Notes under the pieces: generated by a model
The model's input: only the letters and a program-made list of their open reading frames with translations
What the model was told of the DNA's origin: nothing
Database searches by the model: none
Source of the DNA: Lolium rigidum
Lineage: Eukaryota; Streptophyta; Magnoliopsida; Poales; Poaceae
Reading direction: 5' to 3'
NCBI RefSeq assembly: GCF_022539505.1
Contig: NC_061513.1
Location: forward strand, 174,870,017 to 174,934,016
Length of the DNA: 64,000 nt
Program-made: the position numbers and the translations under genes
Part shown: positions 1 through 10,587 of the stretch, piece after piece
Layout of the letters: every line of letters starts with the position of its first letter
How positions within the stretch are numbered: position 1 is the first letter of the stretch

Positions 1-655
1 GCTAGCATGATGTAAAAATCCTAGGTCAAGTCATTTATCTAAGGCTTGACTTGGATCACGTACAAGGATAACCTCGTATGATATCATTCATCCTTGTAGC
101 CTCCATAGTTTCCATCTACGCCGCCGGCAACACTGTAAACCATATAAACATTATTTTAATTCTGCAATCCAACAAGCCAAATATGTAATTATGTTTAAAC
201 GCATATTCATCACCCTTTAGGCGACATCTCGTTCTTTCACTCCAACGTACTCCACTATGAGAGAGCTTCTTATTCAGCACATCTTCATATATCCATGATC
301 ACCATATAGATGGCAAGCTTCAAACACATGATCTCTTCAACATGGTTCATCTTGAACTTGCATTTCATATATTTTTTCTTCATTATGTTGATGTCTTGAA
401 GATACACATGAGAGCTCACTTCATCTTCTTCTTTAATACATATATGACATCATCTCAACTCTCTCATGACTAATCTTCGGATTACTTCACCATGAACATC
501 TTGGTCATCACTTTCTTCTTATTTCAACCTTGAAGCTAACACATGGTCCAAGCATTGTCGATGGACAAATCCTACAAGTAGAACCCAATGCATACATTAG
601 TCCATAGGGATGTTATTAATTACCAAAACCACATATGGGGGCACCATGCACTTTC
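1..655 (-). repeat. Truncated copy of the TIR-bounded repeat family seen at 972-33006
   Basis: The right end (about 590-652) carries the same inverted-terminal signature as the next element: ATTAGTCCATAGG followed by TTAATTACCAAAACCACA and a G-rich stretch. Interior text such as GGCAAGCTTCAA (near 311) followed by CTTGAACTTGC (near 352) recurs in the same order near 2271-2315. I infer the right-hand part of a second, diverged family member whose left part lies outside the window. There is no ORF. Confidence 0.55.
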
Positions 656-779
656 ACCTCGAACAAATGGACTATCGTTTAGGACTTTTTATGAATGGAC
701 TTCAACTAGTACAAAGCTTGGGGAACCTTCATATATGTAAAATGTTAGAGGAACTAAATTCAAACCAACTTACATTGTC
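656..779. other. Short spacer, nothing recognised
   Basis: Between the truncated repeat and the Harbinger-like fragment I see no ORF, terminal repeat or known motif. AAGCTTGGGG occurs at about 714, which matches the polypurine core of the Athila-like family elsewhere in the window, but nothing else here supports a relationship. Confidence 0.4.
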
Positions 780-971
780 ATGTTGAAAATGGCCTTGGCT
801 TACCAAACGGTTTTACCGAGGCCGCTGATGGAGAGGAAATCACGTGAATCGATGACCGCGCAAAACTTGTTGGTGTCTTGTTGGATGTACGCCCATCTAT
901 TTTGGATTGAAGTTTGGATGCGGTCACTATGAATTCGGAAGGGACCAAGTAGCCTTTGCTCATGTAGCATG
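780..971 (-). pseudogene. PIF/Harbinger ORF1-like (Myb/SANT-type) fragment
   Basis: Read on the minus strand, this segment encodes a piece resembling the DNA-binding (Myb/SANT/trihelix) domain of PIF/Harbinger ORF1 and its NAM-associated plant relatives. The recognisable text is SIQNRWAYIQQDTNKFCAV, matching the family pattern of an IQNRW...IQ...NKFC helix-turn-helix. There is no start codon and no C-terminal region, and the reading is cut at 972 by a TIR-bounded element. A possible continuation lies at 33007-33150. In intact transposons this protein helps the DDE transposase bind the ends; here it is a fossil. It could equally derive from a host NAM-associated gene. Confidence 0.4.
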
Positions 972-1135
972 TGTAAGGGTGCATTGCCCATAAGTGTGTT
1001 TTTGGTAATTAATGACAAACCTTATGGACTAATGTTTTAATTGATTTTATATGTAGGAATACTCCCTTGGTATATCTTATAGTCCATATGTTGGATTCAA
1101 GTGTGGATGCTGTGAAGATAAAGATATACCTTCGA
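972..1135 (+). repeat. Left terminal inverted repeat (about 160 bp)
   Basis: Pairs with the right TIR at 32954-33006 plus 2871-2978. Conserved blocks include TGTAAGGGT, TTTTGGTAATTAATGACAA, ATGGACTAAT, TTGGATTCAAGT and AAGATATACCTT. The arms differ at scattered bases, so the element is not recent. Confidence 0.7.
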
Positions 1136-1190
1136 TATAGGCATCATGAGAGAGTGGAAGAACTTGTTTTGCCCAAGGTGGAAGAAGGCT

Positions 1191-1198
1191 TATTTATA
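1191..1198 (-). promoter_or_regulatory. TATA-box candidate on the minus strand
   Basis: The minus strand reads GGGCTATAAATAAGCC. It sits just outside the CCGG-rich block, the same arrangement as in the H LTR (CCGG array, then TATAAATAGG at 41627). It would fire leftward, toward 972. Inferred from sequence only. Confidence 0.4.
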
Positions 1199-1239
1199 GC
1201 CCAAGCCGAGATCTAACCGTTGGGTAAGTGTTCAACTCA

Positions 1240-1640
1240 ACATCAGTCGAGGAAGCCGGTCAACCTGGCCTAGGGCCGGGCCATCCGGTCCAGGAGGCCG
1301 GTCAGACCGGGCCACAGGCCGGACCATCCGGCCGACACCGGATCGTGCGCTGGGCCGAGACCGGGGCGAGTCCAGGACATACAGAACCTGCCCCCCGGTT
1401 GTCACCGGAGCAGGAGCAGGAGCCGGTAAGTGCCGGGGAGTCCTTTCCACAGGCCGGCGTGGTCGGGCGTGAGGCCGGACCGGCCGGTCCAAACCGGTCC
1501 GTTCGCCGGGCCAGCACCGGGAGAAGATGGAGACCTCCCTGGATAGTGCCCGGTTGTCACCGGTCCAGGAGCCGGTTTGCGCCGGGCTAGCCGGTGCCAC
1601 GGCCGGTCCAGCTGGACCTTAGGCCGGGCGGGCACCGAGC
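1240..1640. repeat. CCGG-rich degenerate palindromic array
   Basis: About 400 bp dense in CCGGTC, GACCGG and GGCCGG half-palindromes, strongly GC-rich against AT-rich flanks. Long ORFs exist in several frames on both strands, but they come from base composition; none looks like a protein. A similar array lies in the H LTR at 41228-41580. Confidence 0.7.
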
Positions 1641-2870
1641 GACAGTGTCAGAATACGCAGGACCCCTAAAGACCTTTTCTTTTCCTTTTAAACAGAAAAT
1701 GCTCCCGAACTCCGATTGACATGAAACCAATTTTATTGGAAATATGGAGACTCCTCATAGGATATTTTTAGAGATTCTAGAGAGGGAGTCTCCCACCGTC
1801 AAGAAACGGTGAAGACGTCCAAACTTGAAAACGCAACAGAAGATGCATGTGGATTCCTTTTTCGATGAACTTGGGTTGTTGTAAAGCTAGCAACAAGCTC
1901 AAGAACCTCACACGGAGAAACACCAAGAAGTAATAGGGATATTCAAAGTATGCAAAGGGTTGAGCTCCCTAAGACGATGTGATTAAGTTACCCAACCGAA
2001 AGCCTCTCTTGATAGTGCGCTATCTATCCTATAACCCGGTCTCCCAACAACCACCTTGAGACCAGTAAAAGGAAAACCTAGCAAGGCCATACCTTTGCCT
2101 TGCGCATCCCGCTTGATCTTGATGATAACTCTTCAAGCTCCACTCAAGTTGGAATGCCTCACTTGATCATTGTTGCTTCGTGAAGACTCACAAATGCTCC
2201 TCCATACACCATGATGGGAAGATCCATTGATGCACACCTTCACATGTCCATTATGACCAAATGGACGGCAAGCTTCAAGCATATGATCCTCTTGAGATGC
2301 TCAACTTGAACTTGCCCAACTCAACCTTGATGACGATCACCACTTAATGTCATCATCTCATGGGCTATATGAGATCTCACTTTTGATGCATGCCCATGGA
2401 AACATACCTAACACACATAGACAACACAAGGGCACATATATGATGGGTTAGTTCATGAAGCATAATTGACAAGTTTTACCATACCACATGACTTCACGTG
2501 GCACATTCTTCATGCTTCATATGTTGACCAAACTTGAATCTATTCTTCGTTCTTTGTATTGGTCAACCTTGTATCTTCTCATGCTCTATCATACTATCTT
2601 GAGGTGTATAAAGAACTCTTCATTTGTTTACATGCTCTAAATCTTAGTCAACCATGGCTCAACTCATGAGCCTATCATGACACCGATTTAGAGTCATATC
2701 TTGAATTATTCACTTGGAATCAAGCACTCGAGATCTTGATCATTCATTGCTTAATACATAAGCTAGAGCATGGCTAATGTTGAGTTTCACATAAGAACTT
2801 CATCTTCATTTCTTCTTCTTGATCATATCACATATATGACTTCAGATCGATGATCTTGATGTCGATACTC
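1641..2870. other. Interior of the TIR element, non-coding
   Basis: About 1.2 kb of AT-rich sequence without an ORF worth reporting. It contains many short CTTGAACTTG and CTTCAAGC-type words but no ordered tandem array. Parts resemble 1-655, which supports this being the body of one repeat family. Confidence 0.5.
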
Positions 2871-2983
2871 AAGGTATATCTTTTATCATCATGGCATCCA
2901 TACTTGAATCCAACACATGGACTACAAGTAGTACCTATGAAATATTCCTTCATATAAACTCAATGAAAAAATTAGTCCATAGG

Positions 2984-3541
2984 TGTTGTGGGTATACTTT
3001 ATGGGTATATCAACGGCATGGCCTAGATCCGGCAAGCCCGGGTGGCCCATAGTTGGTGATGAGGCATGTGGCCCATCGGGCGGCCCAGTTGCTGTAGATC
3101 CTGAAGGATGAAGTCCAGCCCAGGAATAGGAAGCCAGATCTCAACCGACCTACGAAGGAGGCCGGATCCATAACGGCCCATGAAGTATCCGGATCCAGCA
3201 CGTACTTGGAGGAAGGCGGATCCTTGACGTACACGGCAAGACATTGTACCGTAGTTAGGCAACTTGTATTCCGGCTAGGACTCTCCATGTAAACCCTAGA
3301 TCCGTGCGCCTTTATAAGCCGGATTCTGGGAGCCCTAGAGGCACAACCACAACTCATTGTAACAACGCGAAAGCGCCCGGATAATTCCGGACAAGCGGCA
3401 GTAGGCCCCGTCATCGTGCGGGTGTTCCAAAGCCGGGTAAATCGCGTACCACCGTCCCGTGTGCACTCCGCCCTATGGCCCCTACTTCTTTTCCCCTCGT
3501 GAGGATCCCTCCTCCGAGGTACCGTCGATTAGGCAACGACG
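2984..3541 (+). repeat. 5' LTR of the Tat element
   Basis: Begins TGTTGTGGGTATAC and ends ...GGCAACGACG, where the 3' LTR has CA, so the terminal A has mutated to G here. A TATA-like TTTATAAG lies at 3311-3318, the likely core promoter. By eye it differs from the 3' LTR at about 19 positions, all transitions, plus two 1-base indels. Confidence 0.9.
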
Positions 3542-3543
3542 CT

Positions 3544-3561
3544 TGGCGCCCACCGTGGGGC
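3544..3561 (+). promoter_or_regulatory. Primer-binding site
   Basis: TGGCGCCCACCGTGGGGC lies two bases after the LTR. It has the form typical of Tat-type gypsy elements, where a tRNA 3' end primes minus-strand DNA synthesis. I do not assign the tRNA species. Confidence 0.8.
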
Positions 3562-3599
3562 CTGCGGCGTCTGGAGGCCGGAACCGGGAGGGTTCCGCC

Positions 3600-6500
3600 A
3601 TGGGAAGCTTCGACGACACCATCGCTGTGGGGCGCGTCCTTTACGCCGGAAATCTGCCGATCTTCCCTCCGGATGAGTGCTGGATTCTGGCTAAAACCGA
3701 CCCCGTCAAGCTCTCCATCGTCCCATTCGGAGGCATACACATCTTCATCGGGGAAAACCGTTGATTCCGACGGAAACCCACTGGTAAGTAGCGCTGACGC
3801 GACCGCCGCTGAGCAGGACGCAGTCGCGAAGATCCGATCTGAGACGCTGGAACTTCCTAGCGAAGATTCCGCCTTAGATATGAAAAAATCAAACCCCACC
3901 CAATCCGCCCCTGAGCAGGAAGTAAAGGTGGAAGACCAATGCAGATCTGCCTGGGTCTCCCAGGTGTTAGAGAAGCAAAGGTGCCACTTCGTGCACTTCT
4001 TGGCCCATACCGCTGGAACCGCCCCTCAAGAAGCCGGAGCTGGTCCCGAGCAGGTCGAGGTCCCGGAAAACAACGCTGCTCCGGATCAGCAAGAGGCTGT
4101 CGGAGAAAACGGAGCTCCGGTTGAAGAGTCGATTTTGGGCAACCTAAGCCCAATTTCCGGAGACGCCCCCTCCACGGATGCTGAAGAATTCGATCGCAAG
4201 GTGAAGGAATATGGATACGGTGATCAGCCCGAAGTTGAATCCGCCCAGCCTAAACAGGTCCTTGCAACCTTGGTGGCGCTGGATCAACGCGAATCAGAGG
4301 ATGACAACACCTACTCCGACCCACAGCCTTCCCATGCAGGATCTCCGCTATCGCGGGAGCGTCCGCACAAGGAAGTGCTATCCCCTGAAGAGCTGGTCGA
4401 ACAAGCAGGCATGGAGGCAATCGCGCACTCGGCCATTCTCAACAAACCAATCACCCCTGACGATGTCGCTAATCCGGAAGCTCTAGAAGCAGCAAGACAG
4501 GAGATGCTGGCAACAGCCCAGAAGTTCGCAAGAACCGCAGCGGCAATGCTGGATGAAAGGAAAGAAGCCACGCACTTCGTGGAAAATTTCCACCAGCGAG
4601 AGCTTGAGGTTGACGAACAATCGGTAAAAGTCAAGGAACTCCAAGCAACACCTGGAAGGACAAGGTCACTGAGCTTCAGCGGGAGGCCGATAAAATCAGG
4701 CGGGATGCTATACCTCCCCGCAAGATCACTTTCGCGACCCCCACTGAGAAACAACCACTCGCAACTCCAAAGGATAACATGAAGAAGGCTGCGGAAATCT
4801 TGAAGAAAAAGACCGAGGAGATCGACATCGAATACGTCCGTACGCTCGTTACCTCAGCAATGAAGCAGCAGAGCAAGGCAGACACTTCGCGCAGGTTGGA
4901 ATCCAACCCGGAGCATTGCGTCTCTACTGCGCAGAAGGACGCCTACGACAATCGACATCACGATGACGAGTCGCGAACTCGGATCCTCGAACGCGAAGGA
5001 AAACGAGAGAACACCCAAATCCAATCCCCGTACCATCAAAGACGCCACCGTCTGATCCTAGAAAGGGAAAGGATGCGATGTACACCGGTAGGAACAAGTA
5101 CCGGAATCCCTCTCCTCCACCCAACGGGTACCCGCGTACCCCACTCCCTCGCCGCCGTAGTCCAGTCGGAAACACCAGGCCACGCGGCCCAGGTGGAATC
5201 AACATCCGCGACAACGTGCAGCCTCCGAGACACATAAAGCGTACGCCGGAACCCCGCCGGAGCCGGAACAACGATCGAGAATCCGAGCCTAGGAGGAGTC
5301 GGAATGAAGAGCGCGACCCGGAGCCTCGCAGAAGCCGGAACGACGAAGGCAACCAGCACCATGGTGAAGGCAGCCATCGAAGCCGGAGTGAGCATCGCGA
5401 AAGGCGGGGAGACTCGGACGGCGGAAGCAAGAGGTCACACCGGCCCCCTCGCAGGTCTCCTTCACCACCACCCAGTGGTGGAGGCGGAGGAGGAGGTGGA
5501 GGTGGTGGCCGGAGATCTCGCTCCCGTTCAAAATCCCCCCGCCATGGCTCGCGTGACGCGCGGGAACGTCTCAACGAATACAAAACTGATTACATAGGCC
5601 CAAAGTGCTTCGGCAGGATGATTCGAGAGGAACCAACGCCAAGGATGAACCTCAAGCTACCCGGAAACCCGAAGACCTATGATGGCACCGAAAGGCCGGA
5701 TACCTGGATCGAGGATTACTATAATGCAAGTAACCTTGCCGCAGGAACCCCTAATATCGCTTGCCGCATGCTTCAGTTGTACCTTGTAGGTCCAGCCCGG
5801 ATCTGGCTCAGCGACCTCGAGAAGAATTCTATATTTTGCTGGTTCGACCTGAAGACCGCCTTCGAAAAGCACTTCAGGGGCACCTACAAAAGACCTCGCC
5901 ACAACAAGCGACTTACAGGCGTGTATACGTAAGAAGGGAGAAACATCAAGGAACTTCCTCACCCGATGGTTGGCATGCGTAAACGAGTGCGAGAACGTCG
6001 ACAACCGCACAGCAATGCACGCCTTCATTGGTGGCTTGCAGCGAGGAGGACCGCTGCGACACAAGCTAACTTGCTTGGTCAATGCAAACAAACCGACGTT
6101 GGATGACATGATCACCATCGCCGCCGACCATACCGCCGCCGATGACGACGCGAGCGGAGATCTAGCAGCTACAGCAATTCCCCTGCACCAGCAAAAGAAG
6201 AACCGTGACAACGGTAACACCAGCGGCAACAAGCGGAAAAATCCACCCGATGACCAGAAGAGTGGCGGATCCGAGATGGTCGCCATGGCTTTTCAGCGCG
6301 GAGGTCAAGGAGGCGGAAGAGGCCGCGGTCGCGGAGCCGGCAGGGGCCAGCAGCGAAGTGACGAGGTCACCGCAGCCGGAGCCCGCGCCCCCCAAACCTA
6401 CGAGGAATACAGAGACATGCCCTGCCTGGCCCATCTGGATCCGGCTACAGGGAAGTCCACTCACACTAACCGCAACTGCAAGTGGGTCAACGGTCTGAAA

Positions 6501-6614
6501 ACGACCCGAAGCAGGATACAAGCGAGCCCGGAAGCACCGCCCACGCGGCAAAGGAGGCAAGGGCAAGAACAAGGACAAGGAGGAGGACAGTTCCGAGGCG
6601 ATGGACGAGGATGA
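3600..6614 (+). pseudogene. gag: gag of the Tat element (frameshifted)
   Basis: Gag forms the virus-like particle that packages the element's RNA. The likely start is the ATG at 3600 (MGSFDDTIAVGRVLY). The reading changes frame near 3757 (extra A), 4650, 5070, 5897, 6490-6510 and 6670, so no single frame covers it. In order it has an acidic, coiled-coil-like N-terminal region, an Arg/Ser-rich and poly-Gly stretch (about 5225-5540), and the retrotransposon gag core (about 5650-6120, with LVGPARIWL). A zinc-knuckle-like C-x2-H-x9-H-x4-C follows (6423-6479). Several breaks sit at homopolymers or at CTG/CTCG sites and may be sequence errors rather than real mutations. Confidence 0.8.
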
Positions 6615-6674
6615 TAACTCGCCGGATCCCAAAGTCGGATCCGCAGTAAATCCAAACCCTTCGAGAAAAAGAGT

Positions 6675-7389
6675 GTGGGCGCGTACCACACCTTCCTCGG
6701 AACCCCAACAGTCCGCGCCACCAAGTCAGCTTTCCGGATCCTGAACGCCACAGTTCCGGCTGTGCCGCAGTATGTCAGGTCGTCGGAAGTGCCGTGCACA
6801 TTTGATAGGCAGGATCACCCTACCATTGTGCCCAAAGAATGCTACGCCTTGGTTGTAAGTCCCCGCATTGACGGGTATGACTTCTCCAAGTGCCTCATGG
6901 ATGGTGGGGCCAGCTTGAACATCATGTACCTGGGGACTCTGGAGCGGATGAACCTTACCAAGGAGCAGCTTAAGCACAGCACCACTGAATTCCATGGTGT
7001 GGTTTCGGGTAAAAAGGCGAATTCCCTTGGCAGCATCAGACTTCCCGTGGCCTTCGGCGACATTAATAATTTCCGCGAAGAGATGATCACGTTTGAGGTC
7101 GTGCCCTTCAAGAGTTCCTACCACGTCATCTTTGGCAAGCCCACCTACCACAAGTTCCACGCAAGAGCATGCTACATCTACAACAAGCTCAAGATTCCGG
7201 GTCCAAATGGTATGATTACCGTATCCGGAGACTAGAAGAAGGCTCATGAGTGCGAGTTAGGCGAAGCCGCCTTCGCAGGGTCTGTGATATCTGGAGAGGA
7301 GCTGCAAGGCTACAGAGCCGCGGTGGATCCGACTGAGATGCAAACCACCAAGAAGCAGATCTCCGAACAGAAAAACTCCTTCAGGGCCG
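6675..7389 (+). pseudogene. Aspartic protease domain of the Tat polyprotein
   Basis: The frame covers 186 codons to a TAG at 7233, then resumes in the same frame up to insertion A at 7390. The catalytic loop is at 6900-6911 and reads D-G-G-A, followed by SLNIMY; Tat proteases commonly show DGGSSLNI where retroviruses have DSGA. A second conserved stretch, YHVIFGKPTYHKF (around 7120), matches the protease C-terminal portion. Its role is to process the Gag-Pol polyprotein. In this copy it is separated from gag by frameshifts and from RT by the 8.2-kb element A. The stop at 7233 also ends translation before the linker. Confidence 0.8.
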
Positions 7390-8812
7390 TGATACGTCTC
7401 CAACGTATCTATAATTTCTGATGTTCCATGCTTGTTTTATGACAATACCTACATGTTTTGTTCACACTTTATATCGTTTTTATGTGTTTTCTGGAACTAA
7501 CCTATTGACGAGATGCCGAAAGGCCGATTGTCTGTTTTCTCGCTGTTTTTGGTTTCAGAAATCCTAGTAAAGAAATATTTTCGGAATCGGACGAAATCAA
7601 GACCGAAGACCTTATAATTCCCGAAGCTTCCAGAGCACCGGAGAAGGACGAGAGGGAGCCGAGGGGCCCCACCCCACAGGCGGCGCGGCCCAAGGGGGCG
7701 CCCCCTAGTGTGTGGGCACCCCGTGGCCCCTCCGACTCCGCCTCTTCGCCTATTTAAGCCGTCGTGACCTAAAACTTCGATACCTCCGGACGAAACTCCG
7801 TAAAGACTCCAGGGCGCCGCCACATCGCGAAACTCCAATTCGGGGGACGAAGTCTCTCGTTCCGGCACTCTGCCGGGACGGGGAATTGCCCCCGAGTCAT
7901 CTCCACCGCCGTCTCCACCGCCATCTTCACCGCCATCGCCGCCTCCATGATGAGGAGGGAGTAATTCACCCCGGGGCTGAGGGCTCCGCCGTAGCTATGT
8001 GGTTCATCTCTCTCTCTTTGTGATCAAGTTGAGTATTATCTATGTGCTACTCTAGTGATGTTATTAAAGTACTCTATTCCTCCCGCACGGTGTAATGGTG
8101 ACAGTGTGTGCATCCGTGTTAGTACTTGGCGTAGGCTATGATTGTAATCTCTTGTAGATTATGAAGTTAACTATTGCTATGATAGTATTGATGTGATCTA
8201 TGCCTCCTTCATAGTGTGATGGTGACAGTGTGCATGCTATGTTAGTTCTCGGTGTGATTGTGTTGATCTATCTTACACTCTAAGGTTATTTAAATATGAA
8301 CAATGAATATTGTGGAGCTTGTTAACTCCGGCATTGAGGGTTCGTGTAATCCTACGCAGTTAGTGGTGTTCATCATCCAACAAGAGGGTGTAGAGTAGTC
8401 CTATTATGTGATCATTGTTGAGAGTGTCCACTAGTGAAAGCGGGATCCCTAGGCCTTGCTTCCAAGCATCGAATCTCCGTTTGTTTACTGTTTTGTTGCA
8501 TGTTTACTCGCTGCCATATTTTATTCAGATTGCTATTACCACTCATACTCATCCATATTACTTGCATCTCACTATCTCTTCGCCGAACTAGTGCACCTTT
8601 ACATCCGACAAGTGTATTAGGTGTGTTGGGGACACAAGAGACTTCGCTTTGTGGTTGCGGGGTTGCTTGAGAGGGATATCTTTGACCTCTTCCTCCCCGA
8701 GATCGATAAACCTTGGGTGATCCACTTAAGGGAAACTTGCCGCTGTTCTACAAACCTCTCGCTCTTGGAGGCCCAACACTGTCTACAAGAATAGAAGCTC
8801 CCGTAGACATCA
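7390..8812 (+). repeat. 5' LTR of element A
   Basis: 1,423 bp, from TGATACGTC to GTAGACATCA. A TATA-like CTATTTAAG lies near 7750. ORFs inside the LTR are not conserved as proteins among sister LTRs. Confidence 0.9.
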
Positions 8813-8822
8813 AGCTATTTTC

Positions 8823-8840
8823 CGGCGCCGTTGTCGGGGA
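8823..8840 (+). promoter_or_regulatory. Primer-binding site of element A
   Basis: CGGCGCCGTTGTCGGGGA differs at two positions from the tRNA-Asp complement TGGCGCCGTTGCCGGGGA seen in D and E. A second partial copy (CTATTTTCGCCGTTG) follows at 8884-8898. Confidence 0.8.
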
Positions 8841-8972
8841 GGAAAGGTAAAAGGTACTCACACTCCGGATCTCGGCTACTAAGCTATTTTCGCCGTTGTA
8901 AGTACTCGAAGCTATTTCCTTTAGATCCTGCAATTGCATCTTTTTGTTTCTTGTTTACACTAGTAAGGCATT

Positions 8973-9842
8973 ATGGAATACAACTATGAGCTTTTTAATT
9001 TATTTCCTAAGTTAAGACATGAATTGTGTGATGCGAAAATTAAAGAACCTATGGAGCCTCAATTGCATGCTAGTAGCAATGTTATTAGTATGAACGCAAT
9101 CACTACTAATGCTATGGATAAGTCTAAGCTTGGGGAAGCTAGTTTCTGTGATCTTTTTGGCTTCCCATCTTTAGGGGAGAAAATTTGTTACGATAATGCT
9201 TTATCTCCCATATGCGATAACTCTAATGATGCTTGTGATATTTTAAATCCACCTACTGCAAGTATTGCTTTCAAGATACCCATGAAAATTATTGAACGTG
9301 TTATTGATAACCGCTATGAAGGGGATGGAACTGTCCATCCTGGAGATCATTTATTGTTTTTGCATGAATTATGCGGGTTATTCAAGTGTGCAGGTATCTC
9401 TATGGATGAAGTGAGGAAGAAGCTATTCTCTTTTTCGCTGTCTGGTAAAGCGGCACATTGGTATAAATTGTTGAAGAATAGTCATTCTCTTGGTTGGGAG
9501 GAAATTGTACCTCTCTTTTATTCTAAATTTTATCCTCCTCATGAAGTGCATATTGATAGGAATTGCATTTATAACTTTTATCCTCGTGATGGAGAGAGTA
9601 TTTCTCAAGCGTGGGGGAGATTGAAGTCACTAATGCTCAAATGTCCCATTCATGAGCTCCCCCGAATGTTATTGTTAACAATTTTTATGCGAGGCTTTCA
9701 GGACAACACAAGGACTATCTGGATGCCTGTTCAGAGGGATCTTTCGCAAGCAAGGAGGTTGAAGCTAGGTGGGATCTTCTTGATCGGATTGAGGACAACG
9801 CTGAAGGATGGGAGAACGACAAAGGTAAAGAGTCAGGTATAA
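8973..9842 (+). CDS. gag: Gag-like protein of element A
   Basis: The ATG at 8973 opens 289 codons. Residues 1-60 form the family leader (FPKLRHELCDAKIKEP) that also begins the ORFs of C and D, so this start is well supported. Residues about 105-250 are a retrotransposon gag core of Athila type, with GKAAHWYKLL and FYSKFYPPHEVH. The end looks frameshifted: from about residue 250 the text stops resembling gag, and related sequence resumes at 9872. Gag would package the element's RNA, either itself or through a related autonomous element. The other family members in this window (C, D, E) have lost this core and keep only the leader. Confidence 0.75.
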   Translation: MEYNYELFNLFPKLRHELCDAKIKEPMEPQLHASSNVISMNAITTNAMDKSKLGEASFCDLFGFPSLGEKICYDNALSPICDNSNDACDILNPPTASIAFKIPMKIIERVIDNRYEGDGTVHPGDHLLFLHELCGLFKCAGISMDEVRKKLFSFSLSGKAAHWYKLLKNSHSLGWEEIVPLFYSKFYPPHEVHIDRNCIYNFYPRDGESISQAWGRLKSLMLKCPIHELPRMLLLTIFMRGFQDNTRTIWMPVQRDLSQARRLKLGGIFLIGLRTTLKDGRTTKVKSQV

Positions 9843-9871
9843 ATTATGATTATGAATGCATTGAAGCTTTT

Positions 9872-10587
9872 ATGGATACCGATAAATTTCGAAATATGAG
9901 TGCTACTTATGGTCTTGACTCTCAAGTTGCTGCAAATCTTTATAAAGCCTTTGCTTCTCATTTTGAATTGCCTAAAAAGAATTTTGATAAGTATCATGAA
10001 CCTTTTAAAGAGGCTTGCATAAAGAATGAAATTGTTGTTAATTATTGCAATAAGCATGCTCAAACTCCTAAGAATGCTATTTCCTATAAGCATGTTAATT
10101 TTTGTGGAATACATAGACCTTGTGGAATTAACCAAATCAAAGATGAATATTGTATCCATCATGCTAATGAAAAAACTAGAAAGTGGTTTAGGGCTCTAGA
10201 TGATCTTGGTAAAAAGTTTGTGCCCTCTATCCTTTTATTTGTGAAGTTTGCCATGAAGTGGGTCATTTTAATTTTCAATGCTCCTCCAATGATAATTTGA
10301 ACCCAATGAGTGCTGCAAATTTGTATTGTGATGATGAAATTACTCCTAATCAGCATGATGAACTTATTTTATTTTTGGGGTGTGAAGAACTGTCGAGAAA
10401 AATCTCTTTGTTACATATGAGTGATCTTGATATTGATGATGTCCTGCATGGGTGTTTTTCTTATTGCATTGATAATAGCCATACAAATACTTACATACAA
10501 AATATTTTAGAAGATGACACCTTGCCAAAATATGAAGAAGAAGAAGAAAAAGGGAACGAAGAAGAAGAAGAAGAAGGAGAATAAAAA
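9872..10587 (+). pseudogene. Downstream gag-region fragments of element A
   Basis: Two overlapping frames (9872-10300, 10258-10584) encode a hydrophilic stretch (FELPKKNFDKYHEPF, SYKHVNFCGIHRPCG) and an acidic stretch ending in a Glu run. They probably belong to one original frame, broken near 10250. CxxH-like residues around 10110-10160 could be a degraded zinc-binding segment, but the spacing is not canonical. No enzyme motif is present. Confidence 0.5.

Noticed and set aside
1228..1600. Overlapping ORFs of 120 and 122 codons on opposite strands
   Set aside because: Both lie in the CCGG array; Pro/Gly/Arg-rich text reflects base composition, with no domain or conserved partner.
4924..5583. 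219-codon minus-strand ORF with poly-Pro
   Set aside because: Shadow of the Arg/Ser/Gly-rich part of Tat gag on the + strand, which has clear homologous text.
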